A stretch of 64,000 nucleotides of DNA from an uncultured Ectothiorhodospiraceae bacterium (GTDB taxonomy: Bacteria; Pseudomonadota; Gammaproteobacteria; Nitrococcales; Nitrococcaceae). Below are positions 16,838 through 23,099 of the stretch, in pieces. Numbering within the stretch: position 1 is the stretch's first letter; each line of letters starts with the position of its first letter. Below the pieces are notes generated by a model that saw only the letters and a program-made list of their open reading frames with translations, searched no databases and was not told where the DNA came from. The stretch is taken from NCBI GenBank assembly GCA_913056385.1, contig CAJXND010000004.1, forward strand, positions 1 through 64,000. The letters are read 5' to 3'. A program made the translations under genes and the position numbers.

Positions 16838-17357
16838 CGAATCAGCCTAGCATGCGCCCCAGGGCCGGAGCCCTATTGATGCCGCGTGAGTCGTGGCTTG
16901 CCGTCCGCGGAAGCGCCTGCTCCCCCTCTCTTTCCCCCCTGCACACGTTGGACAGAGTAATGCGCGACGTGATGCATAACGCGTTCAAGGGCGGTGACGC
17001 GTTAAGTCTGCGTGAAAGGTGCTGCACATCCGACTGAAGCGCTTTAACTCTGTCCATCCGTCAGACGCCGCCCGGCATTCTGGTTATGCGATACGTAAAG
17101 TGTCCATCAGCACTCTGTCCAACATGCGCATAGCGCTCAAAGACCTCCCCACCTCCCGATGCTCCCCACCCCTTGCTACCGCTCGTCAGCGGCATACCGT
17201 CACTCGTCACTCCTGCGTGAATTCGCCGACGAAAGGTCGCTCGTAGCGCATTGCGTCATGTTCTTCTGGGGGCAAGTGAACCAGTGATCTAGCGCCAACC
17301 TCGCGCCGTGTTTCGTTGCCGAGGACGCCTGATCCGATCCGAGGAGTGTCACCTGGA
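16838..17357. other. 520-bp gene-free region before higBA
   Basis: No convincing gene is seen here. The left part holds the 177-bp inverted-repeat element described separately. The right part (17124-17357) has no obvious promoter or structure. Short ORFs in the track (16852..17037, 17019..17246) show no family resemblance. The base composition is visibly less GC-rich than the neighbours. Confidence 0.6.
16947..17123. repeat. 177-bp non-coding element with 12-bp terminal inverted repeats
   Basis: The ends are the perfect inverted repeats GTTGGACAGAGT (16947-16958) and ACTCTGTCCAAC (17112-17123). Inside lie a second inverted pair, GCATAAC (16974-16980) with GTTATGC (17093-17099), and a third, GGGCGG with CCGCCC, so the strand could fold as an interrupted cruciform. 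An extra inverted copy ACTCTGTCC sits at 17047-17055. No target-site duplication is visible. It could be a MITE-like remnant, a folded recombination site, or a regulatory array. Confidence 0.5.
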
Positions 17358-17738
17358 ATGCTCAAATCCTTCGCAGTCCCTGGCTTGAGAGCGATCTGGC
17401 ATGGACGTCGTCCCCGACGAATGCATCCGCGACTGCTGTTTGCGGTAAGGCGGGATTTGTCCATCCTCCATGCCGCGATCTCTCTCGATGACCTGAGAAG
17501 CGCGGTCAGCAATCGGCTTGAGCTGCTGGTTGATGAGTCCATCCCGTTCGATGAGCTCTCAGTAGCCTCGACCACCAGGCACCCGACAGCCGCCTCGACC
17601 ATTCAGCCAGCGGCTGGGCCAGGAGGCGAACCGCAGATGTGTCATCTGCATGTGGGCTATGGATGGTTCCTGTCCTTTGAGTTCCGAGATGGCGAGGCTC
17701 ATGGCATCAGGCTGGAGGAGGTGCCCGTTGATGGATGA
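17358..17738 (+). CDS. higB: HigB-family toxin with an internal insertion
   Basis: A 126-residue RelE-superfamily toxin of the HigB type. LKSFAVPGLRAIWHGRRPRR, then LSILHAAISLDDLRS and NRLELL match the N-terminal two thirds of HigB, and FLSFEFRDGEAHGIRLEEV matches its last strands. HigB is usually 90-95 residues; here about 33 residues (DESIPFDELSVAST and a Pro/Ala-rich stretch) separate the two halves, where relatives have a short L-x-G-x-R turn. The motif before the last strands is also altered. Toxin-first order and an 8-bp overlap with higA fit the HigBA layout. Activity is uncertain. Confidence 0.7.
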   Translation: MLKSFAVPGLRAIWHGRRPRRMHPRLLFAVRRDLSILHAAISLDDLRSAVSNRLELLVDESIPFDELSVASTTRHPTAASTIQPAAGPGGEPQMCHLHVGYGWFLSFEFRDGEAHGIRLEEVPVDG

Positions 17739-18123
17739 TCCGATGTCCAGACTCTGTCCCACAGAGCCATACGCTGCGGGCGAATCTCCATCCGCCGACC
17801 CTCGTGACCCGGCACTTGTCGATGACGCCGACGCGCCTGTTCCTCCGGGTGAGATCCTCGGAGCCAGCTTCATGCTGCCGCGGGGCCTGCTGCCAACGTC
17901 CCTGGCGCGGGCGCTGCAGGTTCCGGTAAACCGCATCACTGATATTCTCAGCGGCAAACGCCGCATCACGGCGCAAACGGCATTACTGCTGGCCACTTAT
18001 TTCGACACATCGCCCGAGTTCTGGCTGCGGCTTCAAATGGATTACGATCTCCGATGCGCGCGCCGCCGTGGGCGGATTCGAACGCATCTCCAGGCCATCC
18101 AGTCCTGCAGGTGCTCTCGCTGA
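17731..18123 (+). CDS. higA: HigA-family XRE antitoxin
   Basis: A 130-residue antitoxin with a helix-turn-helix domain (about residues 45-105). PPGEILGASFMLPRGL, then SLARALQVPVNRITDIL and SGKRRITAQTALLLATYFD, with SPEFWLRLQMDYDL, match HigA closely. An extra N-terminal segment of about 35 residues is unusual; family members start near the PGEIL block. The start at 17731 has GGAGGAGG upstream and overlaps the higB stop. A perfect hairpin CTCTGT-CCC-ACAGAG lies in its first codons and contains another copy of ACTCTGTCC. Confidence 0.85.
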   Translation: MDDPMSRLCPTEPYAAGESPSADPRDPALVDDADAPVPPGEILGASFMLPRGLLPTSLARALQVPVNRITDILSGKRRITAQTALLLATYFDTSPEFWLRLQMDYDLRCARRRGRIRTHLQAIQSCRCSR

Positions 18124-18158
18124 TTTGTCCTCTCCGTTGGGTTTCTGTTAGAACTGCC

Positions 18159-18174
18159 CCACTACATCTAGTGG
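18159..18174 (+). promoter_or_regulatory. Hairpin overlapping the RBS of the DUF1289 gene
   Basis: CCACTA-CATC-TAGTGG forms a perfect 6-bp stem whose right arm runs into the Shine-Dalgarno (TAGTGGAGG) 7 bp before the ATG. In RNA it could partly hide the ribosome binding site, suggesting translational tuning. A T-tract is absent, so it is not a terminator. Confidence 0.35.
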
Positions 18175-18181
18175 AGGACGC

Positions 18182-18454
18182 ATGAGCGCTTCGTCACCCT
18201 GCATCAGCATCTGTGAGGTCGAGAACGGTCGCTGCATCGGCTGTGGCCGCACCGAGACGGAGATCGCCGAGTGGCGCGATTATCCCGAGGAGAAACGGCT
18301 GGCGATCATGGATCGACTGGATGAGGAGGCAGCCAATGGCGGCTGGATCGATGCCGGTGCCTTCGCGCAGGATGCGAGCGCGACCCGCGATGGGGCCACG
18401 GCGTCCAACCCCCGAGAGATCCAATCCACCCGCTCTGGGACAACGAATGCCTGA
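18182..18454 (+). CDS. DUF1289 cysteine-rich protein
   Basis: A 90-residue protein with the DUF1289 pattern: SPCISICEVE, CIGCGRTETEIAEW and YPEEKRLAIMDRL. The four cysteines could bind zinc or an Fe-S centre, but the family has no established function. The C-terminal 40 residues are low complexity. Strong RBS (GGAGG). Its end overlaps the next gene by 8 bp, so the two cysteine-rich proteins are likely translated together. Confidence 0.85.
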   Translation: MSASSPCISICEVENGRCIGCGRTETEIAEWRDYPEEKRLAIMDRLDEEAANGGWIDAGAFAQDASATRDGATASNPREIQSTRSGTTNA

Positions 18455-18713
18455 GCATGAGCCCAAGCGCTGCCCACGCTGTGGCAACGGATTTGAGTGC
18501 CGGCAGGGGAGTATCCACCGGTGTCAGTGCGTGGATGTGGTGCTGACCGACGAAGTGCGGGAGACCATTGCCCACACCTACGATGATTGCCTGTGTCGTG
18601 ATTGCCTGCAGGCCCTTGCGGCGGCTGATTCAGCTGGCGATGCGGCGCGCGCCCGATCCGTCCGTCCGGAAGAAGTCCTGGCGGCACTGAACGGTCTGGC
18701 CGGGCGCCGCTAG
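18447..18713 (+). CDS. Cysteine-rich CWC-family protein
   Basis: An 88-residue protein with nine cysteines: KRCPRCGNGFEC, then HRCQCVDV and DDCLCRDCL. This matches the small cysteine-rich CWC family, presumed metal-binding, of unknown function. I set the start at the ATG overlapping the end of the DUF1289 gene; the longer ORF in the track is a frame shadow of that gene. Close coupling of two cysteine-rich proteins suggests a shared role. Confidence 0.8.
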   Translation: MPEHEPKRCPRCGNGFECRQGSIHRCQCVDVVLTDEVRETIAHTYDDCLCRDCLQALAAADSAGDAARARSVRPEEVLAALNGLAGRR

Positions 18714-18734
18714 CCGCCAGCCCCCGACTCGCCG

Positions 18735-19034
18735 TCAGGCCCGTCCCGCATCAAAATCCGTTGGCGTGTGGAAGTACTCGCTGCTGCGGGCGAATTCCTC
18801 CAGCGCGTTGCGCATCGCCTCCAGTCGCAATTCCGCGGTGCATAGTGGCTTGCATTCCTCGCATCCCGGATCGCCACAGGGCTGGCTGGCATAGAGCCAG
18901 TACTGAATGGCGCCGGCGAGCAGGCCGTCGGCAATTTCGCCAAGCTCCGCCTCCGCATCGGAATCCGCCAGGCGGTTGCCAAGCTCCACCGTCTCGCGGG
19001 CGCCTCGTTCGTAGGCATTTTCGTCTTCGGTCAT
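18735..19034 (-). CDS. Hypothetical protein
   Basis: A 99-residue acidic protein I do not recognise. It is predicted mostly helical, with a central CGDPGCEECKPLC cluster that could bind a metal, and no signal peptide or TM helix. Codon use and GC match the neighbours, and the ORF spans the gap between convergent CWC and divergent apt genes without overlap. The reading frame choice rests on the balanced amino-acid composition compared with the overlapping minus-strand alternatives. Confidence 0.6.
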   Translation of the reverse strand: MTEDENAYERGARETVELGNRLADSDAEAELGEIADGLLAGAIQYWLYASQPCGDPGCEECKPLCTAELRLEAMRNALEEFARSSEYFHTPTDFDAGRA

Positions 19035-19122
19035 GATGCGATTCTAGCAGCCGTCGCAGGCGACCGGGTTTTCTGGCTATCATGCGCCCTGGTTGCACTC
19101 AAGGACTCGGGAGACACCGCCA

Positions 19123-19671
19123 ATGAACACCGTGATCAAGGATCGAGAGGCCGCCATCGCGCAAGTGCAGGGCCTGATCCGCGATATCCCGGACTTCCCC
19201 AAGCCGGGCATCGTCTTCAAGGATATTACGCCGCTGCTCGGGGACGCCGAGGGTTTCCACCTCGCGGTCGATCTGCTGGCGGATGCCATCCAGGGACCCA
19301 CGCCGGAGTACATCGTCGGGACCGAATCACGCGGATTCATTTTCGGTGCAGCCCTGGCGTATCACCTGGGTGCCGGCTTCATCCCGGTGCGCAAACCCGG
19401 CAAGCTCCCATCGGAAGTCCATGCCTGCGAATACCAGCTCGAATACGGCACCGATGCCCTGGAAGTGCATCGCGATGCCCTGCACCAGGGCGCCAGAACC
19501 CTGATTGTCGATGACCTGCTTGCCACCGGCGGGACCGCACGCGCCACGGGTGATCTGCTGCGCCGGCTCGGCGCCGAGATGCTGGGCTACAGCTTCGTGA
19601 TCGAGCTCACCTTCCTCGCCGCCCGCGAGCACATGACCGATGCACCGGTGCATTCGCTGATTCAATATTGA
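19123..19671 (+). CDS. apt: Adenine phosphoribosyltransferase
   Basis: A 182-residue purine-salvage enzyme forming AMP from adenine and [25 protein letters not shown] and [14 protein letters not shown] are typical Apt, and the PRPP loop appears as [15 protein letters not shown]. The ATG at 19123 is preferred over 19093 because it aligns with family N-termini. It is followed directly by the HipBA operator region. Confidence 0.96.
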   Translation: MNTVIKDREAAIAQVQGLIRDIPDFPKPGIVFKDITPLLGDAEGFHLAVDLLADAIQGPTPEYIVGTESRGFIFGAALAYHLGAGFIPVRKPGKLPSEVHACEYQLEYGTDALEVHRDALHQGARTLIVDDLLATGGTARATGDLLRRLGAEMLGYSFVIELTFLAAREHMTDAPVHSLIQY

Positions 19672-19731
19672 AGCAAAATGGATAGCTGAGTATCCTTAAT
19701 CAACGATTGTGGATACTCAAAAATCCATTTT
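19668..19731 (+). promoter_or_regulatory. hipBA promoter and long palindromic operator
   Basis: An imperfect palindrome spans 19675-19731. Its two 21-nt arms match at 18 positions: outer AAAATGGAT/ATCCATTTT and inner TGAGTATCC/GGATACTCA. The right arm ends exactly at the hipB ATG. TTGAAG (19668-19673) and TATCCT (19691-19696), 17 bp apart, could be the promoter. E. coli HipB binds TATCC-N8-GGATA; here the same half-sites occur with a longer spacer. No Shine-Dalgarno is visible before the ATG. Confidence 0.7.
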
Positions 19732-20061
19732 ATGGCCATCAGGCAAAGAGTTTACTCACCCTCTACCCGTGAGGCGGTCGAGCTGCTGGGGCGCCTTGTC
19801 CGTACGCATCGTATCGAGCGGCGCATGACCGCCTCCGATGTGTCTGAGCGGGCAGGCATCACGCGTGTCACCCTGCGGCGCATTGAAAACGGGGACCCGG
19901 GGACGGATATCGGCCTCTATTTCGAGGTCGCTACCATCGTGGGTGTGCCGCTGTTCAATGCCAGCCCGGCAGAGCTGCGACGGGCTAACCGTGAAGCTGC
20001 GGATCGACTGACGCTGTTGCCGCGTCACGCCCACTCCCCAAGAGTGGATGATGACTTCTAG
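19732..20061 (+). CDS. hipB: HipB-like XRE antitoxin
   Basis: A 109-residue helix-turn-helix protein. TASDVSERAGITRVTLRRIENGDP is the XRE HTH, followed by IGLYFEVATIVGV. It should bind the palindrome immediately upstream and restrain the HipA kinase encoded after it (14-bp overlap). The C-terminus (HAHSPRVDDDF) is longer than needed for the fold. Start codon placement is fixed by the palindrome ending at the ATG. Confidence 0.85.
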   Translation: MAIRQRVYSPSTREAVELLGRLVRTHRIERRMTASDVSERAGITRVTLRRIENGDPGTDIGLYFEVATIVGVPLFNASPAELRRANREAADRLTLLPRHAHSPRVDDDF

Positions 20062-21349
20062 CCCACGGCAGCCGGTTAGCGCCTATGTCTGGATCTGGCT
20101 GCCGGGGCGGACCGAGCCGATTGTCGCCGGGCGGCTGGATGCCCAGGCGGATATCGTCACGTTCACCTACGGGAGGCGCTACATCGCCCGCCCGGACGCG
20201 ATTCCGATTTTCCGGGATCTTCCGCTGGGGCGTGGAGTGCAGTACCCGTCAGACGGCCTCCTGATGGCCGGCTCGATTCGGGATGCCGCCCCAGATGCCT
20301 GGGGACGACGCATCATCATGGAACGTCTGGACGGATATCGGGGCGCTCATCTCGATACGGCGAGCTTCGGCGAAATCACTTATCTGCTGGAATCCGGATC
20401 AGACCGCATCGGTGCACTCGATTTCCAGCGCTCGGCGGATCAATACACGCCCCGGCTCAATTTCAATGCCGACCTCGCTGAATTAATGACAGCGGCAGAT
20501 CGAGTCGATCGGGGCATATCCCTGTCACCGGAGTTGGATCGCGCCCTGCAGCATGGGACTTCCATCGGTGGGGCACGGCCGAAAGCACTGGTCGATGATG
20601 ATTCGCAGAAGTTTGTGGCCAAGTTCAGCAGTAGCGCCGATCTTTTCAGCGTCGTTAAGGCGGAGTACATCGCCATGCGCCTGGCCGCCCTCTGTGGGCT
20701 GGACGTGGCGAAGGTCATGCTTCGGCGCGTGCTCGGTCGCGATGTCCTGTTGGTTCAGCGATTTGACCGTGTTCGCGCCACGGCTGGCTGGCAACGACGG
20801 GCGCTGGTGTCAGGGCTCACACTGTTGGGCCTCGACGAGATGCTGGCGCGCTATGCCTCCTACGAGGCACTTGCCCATGTCATCCGCGCCGGCTCGCGTG
20901 CGCCGGAGGTTGACCTGCGCGAGCTATTCGACCGACTGGTGTTCAACATCCTGATCGGCAATACCGATGATCATGCCCGCAATCACTCCGCTTTCTGGGA
21001 CGGCGAATGGCTCTCGCTGAGCCCGGCCTATGACCTCTGCCCTCAGTCGCGGGTGGGGGGCGAGGCCTCGCAGGCCATGGCGATCACCGACGATGAGCGC
21101 AGCAGTCGCCTTGCAGTCTGTCTTGCCGCCGCGCCGGTATTCAGGCTGTCGAGGCAGGATGCGCGAGGGATCATTGATGATCAGGTGCGCACAATCATCA
21201 ACCACTGGCATTCGGTGTGTGATGAGGCAGGATTGGCACCGGCGGAGCGCGCCGCACTCTGGGGCCGCCAGTTTTTCAATCCTTTCTGCATCGAGGGTCT
21301 TGAGGACGTGGCACCGGAGATTGCCGCCACCGTGCGCGCCGCGCTATAG
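20048..21349 (+). CDS. hipA: HipA-family serine/threonine kinase toxin
   Basis: A 433-residue HipA kinase; E. coli HipA phosphorylates glutamyl-tRNA synthetase and triggers persistence. The N-terminal subdomain (VWIWLPGRTEPIVAGRL), the GTSIGGARPKAL loop, the ATP lysine in KFVAKFSS, the catalytic NILIGNTDDHARNHS and the LSPAYDLCP metal motif are all present, so it looks active. It overlaps hipB by 14 bp. The two adjacent ATGs leave a one-codon uncertainty. Target is not predictable. Confidence 0.93.
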   Translation: MMTSSPRQPVSAYVWIWLPGRTEPIVAGRLDAQADIVTFTYGRRYIARPDAIPIFRDLPLGRGVQYPSDGLLMAGSIRDAAPDAWGRRIIMERLDGYRGAHLDTASFGEITYLLESGSDRIGALDFQRSADQYTPRLNFNADLAELMTAADRVDRGISLSPELDRALQHGTSIGGARPKALVDDDSQKFVAKFSSSADLFSVVKAEYIAMRLAALCGLDVAKVMLRRVLGRDVLLVQRFDRVRATAGWQRRALVSGLTLLGLDEMLARYASYEALAHVIRAGSRAPEVDLRELFDRLVFNILIGNTDDHARNHSAFWDGEWLSLSPAYDLCPQSRVGGEASQAMAITDDERSSRLAVCLAAAPVFRLSRQDARGIIDDQVRTIINHWHSVCDEAGLAPAERAALWGRQFFNPFCIEGLEDVAPEIAATVRAAL

Positions 21350-21355
21350 CGGGGG

Positions 21356-22150
21356 CTAGCGAATCAGCCGCCGGCGCGCCAGGGCGGCGCTGATCCAGTA
21401 GGTGGCGACGATATAGACAAGGATCACGCCCAGATGCAGTAGCGGCGCATCGATGCCGCCCCCGGTCATGAGCGGGCGCACCAGCATGACGACATGGGCC
21501 AATGGCAGACCCTGGGCACCGATCTGCACCGCCTCGGGCAGGCTCGACAGCGGGAAGAAGACGCCGGAGAGAAGCAGCATGGGCGTCATCACCAGCGTGA
21601 AGTAGTACAGAAAGAAATCGTAGCTGGGCGACAGGGCCGTCACGATCATGGCGATGCCGGCAAAGGCCAGTCCGGCCAGCAGGATCACCGGCAACACCAG
21701 TAGCGCCTCCGGTCCCGCGACCAGACCAAGCAGTGCGGCCACCAGAACGATGGCACTGGCGTTGATGAGTGCCTTGGTGGCCGCCCAGACGATCTCACCG
21801 AGCACCACGTCGTCCACGTTCATGGGCGCCGCGAGCATCGCCGCCCAGGTCTGCTGCTGGGTCAGTCTTGTATAGGCCGAGTACAGGGCCTCGAACGTGG
21901 CCCCGGTCATCGCCGCCGAGCACACAATGCCGCTCGCCAGGAACACCATGTAGGGCATCGACTCGACTTCGCCGACGAACTGGCCCAGCCCGTAGCCGAG
22001 GGCCAGCAGATACAACAATGGCTCGCCAAAATTCCCGAGGATCGATGGCAGCATGAGCTTGCGCCAGACGCGCAGGTTGCGCAGCCATACGGCGCTGAAG
22101 CGGAGGCTGAGCGCCGGCGGCTGGCGCAGGTGGTCGAGCACCTTCATCAA
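21356..22150 (-). CDS. ABC-2 type permease, NodJ-like
   Basis: A 264-residue integral membrane protein with about six TM helices and the ABC-2 family pattern (LPLAHVVMLVRPLMTG near the C-terminus, as in NodJ). It pairs with the ATPase encoded upstream (ATGA overlap). NodIJ-type transporters export lipooligosaccharides or related molecules; outside rhizobia the substrate is usually unknown. It is last in a minus-strand run after an RND efflux pair. Confidence 0.85.
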   Translation of the reverse strand: MMKVLDHLRQPPALSLRFSAVWLRNLRVWRKLMLPSILGNFGEPLLYLLALGYGLGQFVGEVESMPYMVFLASGIVCSAAMTGATFEALYSAYTRLTQQQTWAAMLAAPMNVDDVVLGEIVWAATKALINASAIVLVAALLGLVAGPEALLVLPVILLAGLAFAGIAMIVTALSPSYDFFLYYFTLVMTPMLLLSGVFFPLSSLPEAVQIGAQGLPLAHVVMLVRPLMTGGGIDAPLLHLGVILVYIVATYWISAALARRRLIR

Positions 22151-23097
22151 TCCCTCAGCTCCCGACCAGTCAGGCGCAGGAAAACATCCTCCAGGCTCGC
22201 GGGGCGATAGAGATACCCCGGTCCGATCAGTGCCTCCACCCGATCCAGTAATGAATCCCGCTCGTGTCCGTAGATCAGTACCGTCTCGCCGACAGGATCG
22301 ACACGCAGACCGTCAAGCGCCTCCCCGCCGGAGAGGCGACCCATCCACTGCAGTGCCAGATCGCCGCGGAGTTCGACGACATGCGGCTCGATATGCTGAT
22401 GGATCAGCCGCGTCGGGCTGTCGCAGGCAACGATATGACCATGATCAATGATCGCTGCCCGATCGCAGAGCCGCTCCGCTTCTTCCATGTAGTGCGTGGT
22501 CAGAAGCAGCGTGCGACCCTGCCGGCGGAGCGTATGGAGACGTTCCCAGATGTGTTGCCGCGCCTGTGGATCGAGGCCGGTGCTCGGCTCGTCCAGCGCC
22601 AGCAGTTCCGGGTCGTTGACCAGCGCGCGGGCAAGCGTCAGGCGTCGCTTCATTCCACCGGAAAGGCCCTGAATCGGCTCATCGGCGCGCTCGGTCAGCT
22701 CGGCGAACTGCAGCAGCTCCGTCATGCGGGCCTCGACCTCCCGCCGCCGGGCCCCGTAGTAGGCGCCATAGGTGATCAGGTTCTCCCGGACGCTGAAATC
22801 CGGATCCAGATTGTCGAACTGCGGCACGATCCCGGCCCGCTCGCGCATGGCCCGGGCCCGCTGCGGGATGGGCTCGCCCAGCACCGTGATCTCTCCGGCG
22901 CTGGGCGGGGTGAGGCCGAGAAGCATCCGCAGTGTGGTCGTCTTGCCCGCTCCATTGGGGCCGAGCAGGGCAAAACACTCGCCGGCCTCGATATCAAGAT
23001 CGATGCCATCGACCACATTGACTCCGCCATAACGGCGGGTCAGGCCACGGGCAACCACCGCAGGGACGCTACCCGTTTCAACCGCTGCATGCCCCAT
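22147..23097 (-). CDS. ABC transporter ATP-binding protein, NodI-like
   Basis: A 316-residue ABC ATPase: Walker A GPNGAGKTT, signature LSGGMKRRL, Walker B LLALDEPSTGLDP and H-loop TTHYMEEAERL. It would energise the adjacent NodJ-like permease. It starts 2 bp after the RND permease gene, so the efflux and ABC genes are probably one operon, although a functional link is not proven. Confidence 0.9.
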   Translation of the reverse strand: MGHAAVETGSVPAVVARGLTRRYGGVNVVDGIDLDIEAGECFALLGPNGAGKTTTLRMLLGLTPPSAGEITVLGEPIPQRARAMRERAGIVPQFDNLDPDFSVRENLITYGAYYGARRREVEARMTELLQFAELTERADEPIQGLSGGMKRRLTLARALVNDPELLALDEPSTGLDPQARQHIWERLHTLRRQGRTLLLTTHYMEEAERLCDRAAIIDHGHIVACDSPTRLIHQHIEPHVVELRGDLALQWMGRLSGGEALDGLRVDPVGETVLIYGHERDSLLDRVEALIGPGYLYRPASLEDVFLRLTGRELRD

Positions 23098-23099
23098 GC

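Noticed and set aside
16947-17123. Genuine integron attC site
   Set aside because: The outer boxes are in the opposite order to attC (GTTRRRY first), GTTATGC only partly fits the core consensus, and no integron integrase or cassette array is seen. Kept as an unexplained element.
17207-17335. Minus-strand ORF tail reading LPPEEHDAMRYERPFVGEF that looks protein-like
   Set aside because: Open for only about 45 codons before it becomes antisense to higB, with no start or RBS; perhaps a gene remnant, but not supportable.
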